64,000 nt of DNA from Mesostigma viride (taxonomy: Eukaryota; Streptophyta; Mesostigmatophyceae; Mesostigmatales; Mesostigmataceae), in the NCBI GenBank assembly GCA_009746045.1, contig RPFO01001598.1, positions 351,001-415,000 on the forward strand, read 5' to 3'. A program made the translations under genes and the position numbers. Each line of letters opens with the position of its first letter. Position 1 is the stretch's first letter. The notes under the pieces were generated by a model. It saw nothing but the letters and a program-made list of their open reading frames with translations. It was not told the DNA's origin and searched no databases. Shown here one piece after another: positions 36,026 to 48,185 of this stretch.

Positions 36026-39000
36026 GGGGTGGGGGTGGGGGAGCATGGGGTGGTCGGTGGTGGAATACGGAGCATGGGGGCATGGTTGGTGCATGCGGGG
36101 GACAACGGCGATGCCATGATGTGATCAACGAGGAAGGCGGGGTTTTCGTCCATCTAAATATGTGAGGGAACATTGTAGAGCTACCAAGGGGCGGGGCGTT
36201 AACTGTGAAAGCAGTGGTGGCGGGATCCAGAATGGTGCCTTCGAAAGGCAGCCATCGCAGGGGGACCTCGTCTTCTCCGTCCAGAGCGGACGTGCAAGTG
36301 GTCACAAGACAGATACACAGAGCATGTAAAAACCAACAGGGTATTGCAGCTGCCTGGCCGAGGGGTACTTCACAAGCGCCGCAAGCATTCCTTGATGGCC
36401 GCACATCCACCGGGATGCCAGATAGCCCTGTTCCCACGGGCCTTGCATGCGAACAGAAGCCTGCGGCCCAGGGGTGCACTCAAATGCCAAAGAATGCTAA
36501 CAAGCATTGGACTCGTGCAGGAACAAAGCACTGGCTGGCGGGGAAGGATGGGAGCTGTGCCCTGTTCAAGAGGGAGGGAAGCCACCACCGATGGGCCGTG
36601 CAACCAGAGATGGGCCGTGCCACACAAAAGGAGCGTCTATCATGGCACGGACGCCCTAATAAAGATTCTTATTCTTCATTCTGCTGGCAACACTTTGCAA
36701 GGACGCCCCCCTATCTATTGGTTGGGCCTCTCTCGGCTCAGCCAAAGATAAAAGAGGCACACCCCTGTAATTAGAGGGGAGAATACTCGCGTAACGATTG
36801 GCAGCATACCCGCGTAGCGATAGGGGCAGTCGATGTGGTAGCAGCTGACGAGCGCCACGACGAACAGGAGCGCGGCCAGCGCGGCGGGGCACCCCGCCAG
36901 GGGCTCGCTCATCATAAAGAGGTAGCCCAGCGTTGCTCCGCTGACCGTCGCGATGATACGCAGCACGGCCTTGAACACGGTCGCCTCCACCTGAGGGATC
37001 GGAGGGGGCGGGGACCATGCCATGGAATAAAACAACAGTACGAGTAAGCATGATGACCATGCGTGGCACGGTCTTGAACATGGTCGCCTCCACCTGAGGG
37101 ATCGGAGGGGGCGGGGACCATGCCATGGAATAAAACAACAGTACGAGTAAGCATGATGACCATGCGTGGCACGGCCTTGAACACGGTCGCCTCCACCTGA
37201 GGGATCGGAGGGGGCGGGGACCATGCCATGGAATAAAACAACAGTACGAGTAAGCATGATGACCATGCGTGGCACGGTCTTGAACATGGTCGCCTCCACC
37301 TGAGATACGCGAGGGGGGGGGGGGTTGGCAGGGGGGCGTTGGCAACAAGAGAAATAGCCACTACCATGGGAAATAACAATGATAACACTTCGTAGGTACT
37401 TAGTTTGATCTTACCATTTATATGTACGATTACCCCGTAGTACGATTTCTACCGTGGCTACAAGCCGGGTGGGATAACAGTACGCAACCGAGGCCATGCG
37501 TAGTGTGTCGTGGCTGGGGGGTGGGTGTTGTTCAACAGAATTGGGTTCAACAGCCCGATGGACACCTTGGGTTCTACAGCCCGATTGCAGGCATGCAGAA
37601 GGGTGTGATTTACATAGATAAAGCCCACCTATGTGCCACATTATGGCATGCAGGTTGCGTGAAGTGACAGAGGCTGAGGAACAAGGGGATGAGGCACAAT
37701 GCTGTGCTTACTCGCTCCCGCGCATGACTTGATTGATTTTACATCCGACTTGACGTCGCATCCGACGAACCCATCATTCTGGGATGAATGTCGGTGTCTA
37801 ACTGGCTTTACATTGGGGCGCTACAATACATTACCTACAGGGCATCCCACGTCATCCCCGGCTCAATCTGGGTTCTGTGGCTCCCATTTACATGAGACCA
37901 CCTGCTAACCTTGGACATTTTGGGCATTACCACGTTAAAGTAGATACTACTATACCTGCTCATCTTGGACCTTGGGCATGGCCATGTTATAGTAAAAATA
38001 CTTGCTTTCAAATCCGTTTCTACATGTAAAGATAAATTGCATGGGCTTTACTCAGGCACCCCGCTCTTCCCCGTCAAAGTGTGAAACAAGCCCCTGGCTC
38101 ATCAGGGACATCGCCGCACACACTTCCACCCATCACCCATCACCCATCACCCATCACCCATCACCCATCACCCATCACCCATCACCCATCACCCATCACC
38201 CATCACCCATCACCCAGCGCTCCAAAAATCGGTGATGATAATAAAAATACGCCACGCCCCAAACTTGTCCCACATTCTGACTAGATCCAATCATAGGCCA
38301 TAATAGACCAAACATGGGCCATAATAGGCCAAACATGGGCCATAATAGGCCAAATATAGGCCAAACAGAGGCCTAGAACAGGTCATGACAATAGGCCATG
38401 CCTGGTCGCTCACCTTGGGCATCATGACGATCGTGACGGTCACGAATACCCAGATCGCGTTCCAACGGTCAACCAGACCGCGGTGCTCCGGCCCGACCGC
38501 GAGCACCGCCACCAGGAATAGTGCGCACACGAGCCAGTACTTGAAGCCAAACTGGAACAACCGGCCGCGCAGGAGACCCCCCAGGCCGCCGCCCCGCTGC
38601 TGCGCCCTGCCGATGGTCACCAGGGTGCGGGTCGAGTACGCCAGGTGGCGCAGGAACGGGACCAGGAGGAGTGCCTCCACCAGCGGTCGCAAAAACGTGG
38701 TACTGTCGCTGGACCTCGATGACTGCGTCCCTCGGGAGCAGCTCGGCCGGCAATGGCGCGGGCGTGACGGATCGTGCGGCGACCGGCCTGGAACCGGCGG
38801 CCCTTGGCCAGCCTTACCGGGCGGCCCTTGACCAGCCTTACCAGGCGGCCCTTGACCAGCCTTACCGGGCGGCCCTTGACCAGCCTTACCGGGGGGCGGC
38901 GATCCGTGGCGTGGGCTGGAGCTCTGCTCCCGCGGGGTCAGCGCATCCATCGGATGGCTGTGGCCGTCCTGTGCCCCGCTCCCGGTCCGCTGGTCCAGGG

Positions 39001-42000
39001 ACGTGCGCGGCGAGCGAGGGGGCCACGTGGCATTGAGGGGGTCCCCCCCCGTTGCCAGCGCGGGCGTAGCCACCGCAGTCATCGGGATGCCTGACCCTGC
39101 CCGGTGGGCCGCGCGCAAGCTGTTCTGCAGCTCTTCTTCCGCGATGGACACACGCACCACGGGTGGGTTATGGCTCCTCGTGCCGGATCCCCAGCCGGTG
39201 GACACCACTGCCTTGGGCCCCCGGTAGCTGGCGGCCACCTCCACCGCGTCCTCGAGCGCGATGGCGGCCTCGATGACCGAGTGGGAGATGGTCATCGCGT
39301 ACAGCAGCGCATGCACCTGGGTGGGAGGGGGGGACACGTTGCAAGACAATGGACCAGGCAGCCGGGGGGTGGACCACGACGTGAGTTACATGGCGCAGGG
39401 TCCAGAAACGCGATGCACGGCACTTGGGGGGGGCTAGGGAAGCACATCACAGGAGCGAGTGCACCTGAAAGGGTGGGAACATGATCGGGCCACGGATGGG
39501 TAGCGACCGGCTAGGGATATCAGGTTGCAAATCATAGGGCTTAGGTGAAGGGAAGCACATCACAGGCCTTAAGAGTTCAGGGTTCGGGGGGGTCATCACA
39601 GGGATAGGAGCCCCGTATATACCACAGGATCACACCCAAGTGTGGACGCATGGGACGGCGTCCTCATCGGCATGATCCGCACGCATACCCCGGCAGCCCC
39701 GCCCTGCGAATGTGTCGCTGCACTCACCCCAAACGCCCCTATGGGCTCACCATCCGCACCCCTACCTCCTTGATCGGGCACTTTCTGCCACGCCCTTACC
39801 TCGTTGATGGGGCACTTGCAGCCGCGCCCTTACCTCGTTGATGGGGCACTTGCTGCCGCGCCCTTACCTCGTTGGTGGGGCACTTGCTGCCGCGCCCTTA
39901 CCTCGTTGGTGGGGCACTTGCTGCCGCGCCCCTACCTCGTTGGTGGGGCACTTGCTGCCGCGCCCCTACCTCGTTGGTGGGGGCACTTGCTGCCACGCCC
40001 TTACCTCCTTGATCGGGCACTTGTTGCCGCGTCCTTACCTCCTTGATCGGGCACTTGCTGCCGCGCCCTTACCTCGTTGGTGGGGCACTTGCTGCCGCGC
40101 CCTTACCTCGTTGGTGGGGCACTTGCTGCCGCGCCCTTACCTCGTTGGTCGGGCACTTGCTGCCGCGCCCTTACCTCGTTGATGGGGCACTTGCTGCCGC
40201 GCCCCTACCTCGTTGATGGGGCACTTGCTGCCGCGCCCTTACCTCGTTGATGGGGCACTTGCTGCCGCGTCCCTACCTCGTTGGTGGGGCACTTGCTGCC
40301 GCGCCCTTACCTCGTTGGTGGGGCACTTGCTGCCGCGCCCCTACCTCCTTGGTGGGGCACTTGCTGCCGCGCCCCTACCTCGTTGGTCGGGCACTTGCTG
40401 CCGCGCCCTTACCTCGTTGGTCGGGCACTTGCTGCCGCGCCCCTACCTCCTTGATCGGGCACTTGCTGCTGCGCCCTTACCTCGTTGGTGGGGCACTTGC
40501 TGCCGCGCCCCTACCTCGTTGGTGGGGCACTTGCTGCCGCGCCCTTACCTCCTTGATCGGGCACTTGCTGCCGCGCCCTTACCTCCTTGATCGGGCACTT
40601 GCTGCCGCGCCCCTACCCCGTTGGTGGGGGCACTTGCTGCCGCGCCCTTACCTCCTTGATCGGGCACTTGCTGCCGCGCCCTTACCTCCTTGATCGGGCA
40701 CTTACTGCCACGCCATTACCTCGTTGGTCGGGCACTTACTGCCGCGCCCTTACCTCCTTGATCGGGCACTTACTGCCACGCCCTTACCTCGTTGATCGGG
40801 CACTTGCTGCCGCGCCCTTACCTCGTTGATGGGGTACTTGCTGCCGCGGCCCTACCTCGTTGGTGGGGGCACTTGCTGCCGCGTCCTTACCTCCTTGATC
40901 GGGCACTTGCTGCCGCCCCCCTACCGCGTTGATGGGGCACTTGCTGCCGCGCCCCAACCTCGTTGGTGGGGGCACTTGCTGCCGCGCCCTTACCTCCTTG
41001 ATCGGGCACTTGCTGCCGCGCCCTTACCTCCTTGATGGGGTACTTGCTGCCGCGCCCTTACCTCGTTGATGGGGCACTTGCTGCCGCTCCCCTGCAGCGA
41101 TGCCCAGTAGGCCTTGTACGCGTCCACCATGTCGCGCGACAGCCGCGCCTGCAGCGACCGCAGCAACGGCCCGAGCGAGCCCTTGGCGGTGGACGCCAGC
41201 ATCTCCATCTCCCGGACCAGCCGCGCCGAGCTCTCTGCGTCGGTCGGCTCCCTATCTTCGGTAAACGTCTGCCGCCGAGTGTGCACCATGTGCACGCTGT
41301 GATGCTCGCTCGTGTCCTCGCCATCCTCCCCACCTCCCCGTCGCCGCCGCCGCCCACCATGGATGCCCCGCACGTCCCTGGCGACGTTGTGGCAGCACGC
41401 CGCCACGGCCGCAAACACGAGCCGGAAGTTGGCCTGCGACTCCTCCCCCAGCCACCGCCAGAGTGTGCGCGAGGAGAACCGCCGGTGGCCGCCCTCAAAG
41501 ACGACCGCGAGTGAGACGACCGCCGACTGGAGCGCATCGAGCTGGCCAACCACGCGCTGCCACGCGTCCAGCTCGCACGCGGGCTGCGTCCACACCTCAC
41601 CACCGCAGGGTCCCCGGCACGATGGCCCCGGCGGCGGGCGCGACACGGGGCCAAGGCCACGGCGCCAGGGGAAGAGGCACGGGGGCTCCCGCCGCGCGGT
41701 CGATAGCAGCTCCCGCGTGCGATCCAGCACAGGCCACAACCGGCACGCGTCCGCCTGAGGAAGCTTGTGCACCCGGTCCTGTGGCGGGTGTGCGCCTGAC
41801 GGCTTGGCCTGCCCCTTTCCCGCCCCTTTGCGCCACGAACGCGTCTTTATCGCGGAGAGGAACCCACCGCGGGCGCGCGGCTTCTTCTGTGGCTTGAGAA
41901 GGCGCGAGGGAAGCGCGTCAACCACACGCACGGTGACGTCGACGTCGTCCTTGTCCTCGTCGTCATCCTCGTCCTCCGGCCCAACGCCTTCGTTCTCATC

Positions 42001-43094
42001 CTCCTCGCCTTCCTCGTCGTCGGCCTCCTGGAACTCCTTCCCCATAGCCCCCCTCTGGGGACTCCCCGTCTCCTGATCCACGCGAGAAAGGAACGAGCTC
42101 GGCAGCTTGCTGCCGCTGTGCTGCCGCGATAGACCGCCCGTGCCATCCCCACGGCTCCCCCCCCTCATGAGACCCAGCTCTACCCCATCCTTGGCCGCGG
42201 TGGCATCCAGTCCGGCCCGATCCGTGCCATCCCCCTTGCTACTCGCTTGCAGGTCGGGCGCGAGCGGGCGCAGCACGAGCTCCGGCTCCCGCTCGGTGTC
42301 CCCATCCCAGAGGGTGGTGGTGAACCAGGAAATCGACTGGCCCAGGGACATGGCGGCCGAGGACACCTCCCCCAGCATGGCCGTGTAGGCGAGCACGGGC
42401 AGGAGGAGCATGCCGGACAGCACGACGAGGGCGCCGGCCAGCGCGCCCGCGCCGAACACGGGCAGTACGGCCTCTCCCCAGATGGAGCTCGGTGGCTCGA
42501 TGAAGCGCGCGCGCATGACCTGGGGGAGGTTAGTGAGGGACGTAGAGGGGCATGGATGTCGAGGGAAAAGGAACAAAGCGGCACTGGGGCGCGAGGGGAG
42601 GGTCAGGGACAAGCGTGTTGGTATCATCAAAGGCATACTGAAGAAGTACTGTTATTGCCTATTGTCACTTTAACTGTTAGTCATAGTAAATCCCACCCTT
42701 CCACCACGCCCGGGGGGAAAGGGGGACGCGTGCTTACCGTCATCCCATACAGGAAGGTGGCGATGACGGCAGGTGCCGCCAGCGGCAGGTGCGTGCGCAG
42801 TACGGAGAAGGGGACCAGCCCGAGCGCGGACAGTACACACAGGGCCGGGATGTATGGTATGGCGCCGCTGTGGGATATGCCGCGCGCGGCCGCAACGGTG
42901 GCGCCCGCCGTTAGCGCGGCGAGCGCTGACGACGAGGCCATCAGTGCGCCCGCGTGCATCTTGGCGCCGATGTAGGGCTGGGTGGTGTAGAGCACGCTGG
43001 AGATGAGGAAGAGGATGGTGGTGAGGCATGAGCCCGGAAAGCGCAGCGAGGGGACAAAGGTGACCAGCGTGCTGATGCCGATGCCCAGGGCGAC
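33018..43094 (-). CDS. Large FUSC-type multi-pass membrane protein (putative organic-anion/aromatic acid exporter family)
   Basis: Exons with matching phases: 43094-42738, 42519-41062, 39316-38414, 36990-36810, 35912-34355, 33213-33018 (stop TAA 33020-33018), about 1550 residues plus unresolved N-terminal exon(s). The first exon has hydrophobic segments (VALGIGISTLVTFVPSLRF; PAVIATFLYG). The second has two more, then a ~90-residue acidic loop (QEADDEEGEEDE). The third and fourth give the diagnostic FUSC block WNAIWVFVTVTIVMMPK joined to VEATVFKAVLRIIATVSGA and further membrane segments. The C-terminal half is a long cytosolic helical/Pro-Ser-rich region. FUSC/ArAE proteins are thought to export aromatic or organic acids; the substrate here is unknown. 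The intron after 34355 starts with GC. Many introns hold minisatellites. Confidence 0.82.
33240..33425. repeat. Degenerate 9-11-bp repeat (GGGTGTTAAT)
   Basis: About 17 imperfect copies of GGGTG(T/C)TAATG in the FUSC intron just outside the last exon's acceptor (33214). Confidence 0.75.
33640..33975. repeat. (GGGAT)n microsatellite, about 60 units
   Basis: Perfect GATGG pentamers of about 300 bp bordered on both sides by GATGA variants. The borders show unit-by-unit replacement of GATGG by GATGA. It lies inside the FUSC GC-AG intron. Confidence 0.97.
35945..36025. repeat. (GT)n microsatellite
   Basis: About 36 GT units with one A interruption, in a FUSC intron about 35 bp upstream (gene sense) of the acceptor at 35913; the transcribed strand is (AC)n. 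Confidence 0.95.
36970..37310 (-). repeat. 104-bp tandem repeat carrying a 3' splice site and exon start
   Basis: The real exon begins at 36990 with CTCAG|GTGGAGGCGACCGTG. The same acceptor plus the first ~40 bp of exon recur at about 37095, 37199 and 37303, each followed by intron-like GGGATCGGAGGGGGCGGGG. Copies differ at few positions (ACCGTG/ACCATG, GGCCGTG/GACCGTG). Only the innermost copy is followed by the conserved coding sequence. Confidence 0.88.
38118..38220. repeat. 7-bp repeat (CCCATCA), about 14 units
   Basis: Near-perfect CATCACC heptamer in a FUSC intron. Next to it, 38288-38395 has a separate degenerate array of GGCCATAATAGGCCAAACAT. The heptamer differs from the plant telomere unit (CCCTAAA). 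Confidence 0.92.
38810..38895 (-). repeat. In-frame 27-bp coding repeat in FUSC
   Basis: Four units encode GKAGQGPPG within the cytosolic loop of the 39316-38414 exon. 27 bp keeps the frame, so the array changes loop length only. Confidence 0.9.
39768..41095 (-). repeat. 34-bp minisatellite (~39 copies) that repeats a 5' splice site
   Basis: Plus-strand unit: TTACCTCGTTGGTGGGGCAC followed by TTGCTGCCGCGCCC. On the gene strand each unit reads ...CCCATCAACGAG|GTAAGGGCG, a strong donor. The exon 42519-41062 ends in the first unit (SGSKCPINE), leaving about 38 further donor copies in the intron. Variants at the donor are mainly AACGAG/AAGGAG and GAT/GGT, so the GTAAGG core is kept in nearly all units. 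34 is not a multiple of 3, so use of a later donor would shift frame. Confidence 0.93.
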
Positions 43095-43899
43095 CTGCCA
43101 GGGGGGCGAGCCAGGTTGTCGGACCGTGATTTGCCGTGCTTGGTTAGATGTATCAGACGGTTGCAGAGCAATCGAATATGTGGACACGCGGCAGTTGAAA
43201 TGCACGGTCTCGGGTGGCTGTGCCAAGCAGACGGTATGGAATTGCGGCCGGGAAAGAAGGACTGGAATATCGCGGCAGGAAACACGGGGCTTTGGTAGGG
43301 GACAAACGGGATGGCACGCTGTACGTACTAAGTTAAAAAAAGTTTTTTTTTTTCTGTCCAGTTCCTTGGCATGCATGCACATACCAGCAGTGCATGGTAT
43401 GTCATAAGGGATAGATGAGCGTTCGCACATCCCACATTCAGTTTACAGCGTTGGCACGCGGGCACATAATGGGAGACCTGGAACACGCTGTTAACTATGA
43501 TCTGTAAGCCATTTGTCAGGTTGTACCTGAAGCGCCTGCTGAAATCTTTCCGAAGCCAAAATTGAGCGTGTTGTGCTTAACGGGGTCCGGGAATTCCTGG
43601 CAGAAGTACGTCGATCCACCATGTTGTCCGTCGTCGTCCGGTGGCATGGCTACATGTGATGAGATGCTAGAGAATTCATTGCAGTGTCGTCAACGGCGAT
43701 TCAGTGTTCGGTTTCAGAGCGTGACACTAATAATTGCACCAAAGAACTGCTTCTAAAAAGCTGATTATCGGAATGGCGGCCACAGGAGATGCGCCGGATA
43801 AAACAAGATAAACGTGATGCTCTTCCTGTATGCAGCCCCGTGCCCCAAAACTTCTGCCCGCCTTCACGTGCCATACCGTAGTAGCGCGGCAGACAACAC

Positions 43900-44335
43900 C
43901 TCCCTCGTGTGGTTGCGCTTTTGCCGCAGGGCATGCCGTACGCCGAGCTGGCAAGCGCGGGGCCTCTAGCACTTGATGATGATCATTTATGGGGAAGGGC
44001 GCGTCTGATCACAAGAAGGTTACGTACTTGTCAAACGTGGGGAGCCGAAAAAGGCGAGGGACAGCGCATCGCATCGAATTCATACGCGTGGCGCTGGCTA
44101 GATCAAAATTGATAGGGCGGCTAGGAGTTCCGGATTGCGACGTGCTGGGGTCTAGCCAGTTTCGGGTGGGGCAGTTTTTCGTGGCAATTTGCTCGCCGAG
44201 GCCCCAGTTGCGCATGAAATGAGTCGAGTCAACTTACGATAGATCAGCCTGGATAGCAATATTGTTGGACGTCCTTGACGCCATCATCTTGCCGTATTGG
44301 AGTTTTGAGGTACAAAACCGAAATTAGCGAAAATC
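43900..44335. other. Possible FUSC 5' exons and shared promoter region with the WD40 gene
   Basis: On the minus strand 43947-43900 could be an exon (LGVRHALRQKRNHTRE) that joins in phase to 43094. A further minus frame with ATG at 44215 (ending RLFRLPTFDK before GTACGT at about 44022) might be exon 1, but its phase does not fit. Only 121 bp lie between this ATG and the WD40 ATG at 44336. The stretch 43100-43890 shows no other coding signal. Confidence 0.35.
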
Positions 44336-47300
44336 ATGGCTAATTCGATCGTACATGCCACTCGCATCTTGCCCGCGGGGGGGGGCATCGGCTTGCATGG
44401 GGCCACGCGCTCACAATCCTCATGCAGACCCCCTAGGACAACTTTTCAAGGCATTGCTCTGGCCACTGCCAAAGGAACCAAATCTATTCGCAGCAGGCTG
44501 ACTCAAGGCCGCGGGAGACTCGAGCAACCGGATTTCCGGTTTTCTGTTTCGTGCTCGCGGGATGAGCTGCACGGCAGTGAAGATCGGGAGGAATCTAAGA
44601 GGGACACTTCAATGGACGTGTTGCTAAGCCGGATCAAGAAGCTGCGCGATGATTCTGAGGAAACTGCACGGAACTGGAAAGCCGGGAAATGCAAGGCCAA
44701 CGCGATAGTGCGCAGTAATGACTGGATTAGGCGCATCAAGTTCAACGTGAGTAATATTGTTGTCCAAGCAGCCGCATGCGAGATGCACGTCAATCAAAGC
44801 TGGCGATTACAACATGTCATTATACTCCACTTGATCAATCGAATAAACGTTGTCAAACTTCTGTGTCATCCATGAGGGTTCCCTCTATCTGAACTTCAGG
44901 CGTGTATGCTCATTTTTGCATGCGTGTGTAAAACTCTCTGCCACCAGTCTGAGTATCTGACGTTTGGAACCTACCAAGGGCCGATCGGCGTGGTCAACCT
45001 GGAATCGAAGAATGTAATTGGACTGCTCAAGGGAATTCGAAGTGAAATTAATGCGCTGGATTTTGATGGCCAGTATGTCGCAGCAGGTAAGTCATGTCAT
45101 GAAGATGCCGATGTCTTAACACAATAGAATGTATTTTGGATGTCCTTGTCCATGTGTCATTGCATCAAATATTTGAATCATCCTTTCACAGTGGAAAACA
45201 ACACAAAATGCCAGCTCCATCAGATTAACGGATTCTGAGCTTATGTTATGATGTCTGTGACTCTCAATTGTTGAAAAGCAAGTTGCATGATCGCCTTAAT
45301 GCATTGTATCGCGCTGTTTGAAGGAGAAAACGTTTGACGGTTGATGGGGCGGTTCATCTTCAGGATCCCCGTTGTCAGCCGTGCATCCATTGTTGGGTAT
45401 CATTTCTCTTAAAATTTGAAAATTGTTCCAGCGAGGCTTATGCCTTGTGTTCTGTATAATGGCTTACCGTCACGAAGCCCAATGTCCGCTTAAGTGTCAT
45501 GTGCCTAGAGCCATTGTTAGGAGTTAAATTGGTTATGGGGACATTGTCTGTGGGAACCCTAAATTGGCAAGGTTTGATCGACGTGTCGATGCTGTTGCGT
45601 CATCAGAAGGGTACTCCATTCCCACTGTTAGTGGCTGATGACTGAGAGATTGCTTTGTTTCATTTAGTTCAGTATTCAATCTCAGCTTGGCGCAGTGAAA
45701 GCATAGTGTCAATTGATATCATCTTGGTAAAAGTGGGAGGTCACAGAGATAACTTGTTTTGCGACTGGAGCATGTTCATAAATGCTGATTGGTTGATAAA
45801 GTCCAGATGATGTCTACCTTGTACATCCTCTTCCTGAATTGCAGACCCTACATGCCTTATTCATGGTGGGGCATCGCATCCACATCTGGAAGCCAGAGTG
45901 GAGGGGGCAGAAAGGGCATTCAAAAAGGACTTTTATCTAAATAGTTGTGACTCTTTTTGCGATTGTCCTGGCTTGTCTGTTTTGGCACAAACGGGCTACT
46001 TACACAGGTGCAACGGATGGCGCTGCGCATATCTGGGACTTGAATAACAAAGCTGACCGCAATGGCGAAGGAGGATTTGAGTTGAAGTGGGTGTCTACGC
46101 TTTGGCAGAATGGCTTGCATCACCATTTCAGTATGCTTGACTGATGGGAGCCTGCTGGAGCAGACAGCAACTTCTTTGCTTCGACTTACTTATGAAGCGG
46201 TTGCTACCAAGATTTTTGGGTTGCATGGTGACAGTCAAAGCTAGGTTTTCTGCAAATTGATACCATTCGTGTAGTGGAGCTGGCAATGGCGAATGCCTAT
46301 GCTTCAACTGGATTGCTTTTAAAGTTCTGTTGGCTTTTTGATTTGTTGGACCTACATAGGTGATGTAGGTGACCAGCGCATTCATCTGTGTCTATACGCG
46401 CTGGTTGTATATGCGTTGCACACTACGTATCGGTTGGCTTTGTTGGCTCGAAATTGATGCCAATGATGGCATATGGCTATGCATAAATCGTCATTGGTTA
46501 CTAGCAGGTTCTGAATATATGTATTGATATTCTGGCCTCTTTGTGAAAATATTGCTGGCAAGGCACTGCATGGCATATCCCATGTAGATAGTGCCTTATA
46601 CTTTAAAAGACTGAGGGGCTGTCTTGCTTGGTAACAGCAATTGGTGATTGCCAGCCACCGCATTATTCGTGTTGCCCCAGCTGTCTTACTGACAAGGGCT
46701 ATCGTCATTGCATGCACCTGGCCGAGGTATCTTAGGCCGTATCTTGGGTCGATTGTGCAGTTTGAATTAGCAATAGCAGTTAGCAAGTTAGCAAGTTTAC
46801 TAGGATGGTTCATTGTCAACTGTTAATCATTTTGGTTGATTGCATGTGCAATCATTGATTTGCAGGGGCCACACGGAACAGATTACAGGCGTACACCTGT
46901 GCGAGGGCCGGGTTTACACCTCTTCACTGGATGCCACCATCAGGTAAGAGAAAACTCTTAGCTGATAGTAGTGAGCGTATGGGGCTGGAGATCAGCAAAG
47001 GAAAACCGTGCGTTCATCGTAGCATACCTTGAATAAAAGATTGGTATATAGCCAAATGTAGGCAATTCATGAAATATTTTGCATGCACAATTTTTTCTCT
47101 CTCTAAGTCTTCATGCGCGTTGCACGCATGGCAGCTACAACCACCAGTCATCTTGATAGTTTTTATGTTTCAGTTAAAATGCCATTTACTACCTCTTTAT
47201 CATCAAACTTTTCACTTTTGTGGGTGGCTTGGGCCCACCTGTGCCGTGGCCTTTCCACATCGATGCCCATGTGCAGAGCTTGGAGTGTCGCTTGCATTGT

Positions 47301-48152
47301 GTTACTCTGTTTCTTCCCCTTATGCTCTATTTCGTGTACATCATGTTAAATAGAATGCTCGCCCAAAACTTGCATGCCAGCCTTTCTTGTTCGGCTCTCT
47401 TGGTGTTCCTTGCATTCCTGTCTAAAATGCTTATGGCTGCTCTTTTGTTACTTGTGGCATCCAGGGAATGGGATGTGAAGTCAGGCAAGTGCCTGCGGCG
47501 GTTCCACATGAGTGACCCAGCCTCAGGCGTGCAGGTCACTGAGGACTACATCATCTCAACAGACTATGGCAGCAATGTTGCAGCGTGGTCGCTCAAGCTG
47601 GGCCAGAAGATCCTGTCCTTCAAAGGTATCCATCCAGTCACAAGATGTGAAGAATCCATGTGTACCTGAGGTGCTTGCCTTTCCCATGCTTGCAATTGGC
47701 AGTCCACTGCCTGGCTTGCGTCTGCATTTTTGCCCATGCTTCGGAATGGGCTTTTACGCTCGCATGCCTTTGGGTCTGACGCTTCGTTGTTCATTGTTTC
47801 TATCTGGGTGGAGTGTGACAGATTGCATGACATTTTTCTGTGCCATGTACTTCTATGCTATCGCTGTATCTCAAGGTTTTGTTCCAGGAATGTGTGATTG
47901 GCTTTTTTATATACTTATGGATTGTGATGTACGCCTGACACATAATTTCTTCTGCTTTCTTGCCACTGTCAATGCTCTGGGCTGGCCTTTACTTCCATAC
48001 GGCAGTGGAGGCAGGCCCCGTGTCCTGTTTCCAGGTTCGTTCCTCATCACTACCATTTGTTTTTGGCACCATTCCAGTGAGGCACATGGGTCCCGGGGTT
48101 TTAATGCACAAGTCAAATGCGTATGAGGATTGCTTTTTATTGTTATTATTAC

Positions 48153-48185
<33 letters not shown>

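Noticed and set aside
38118..38220. Telomere-like repeat
   Set aside because: Unit CCCATCA differs from plant/algal CCCTAAA or CCCTAAAA, is short and lies inside an intron.
39804..41035. Plus-strand frames with LLPRPYLVGGALAAAPLPRW repeats
   Set aside because: 34-bp minisatellite read in the antisense direction; the array belongs to the FUSC exon end and intron on the minus strand.
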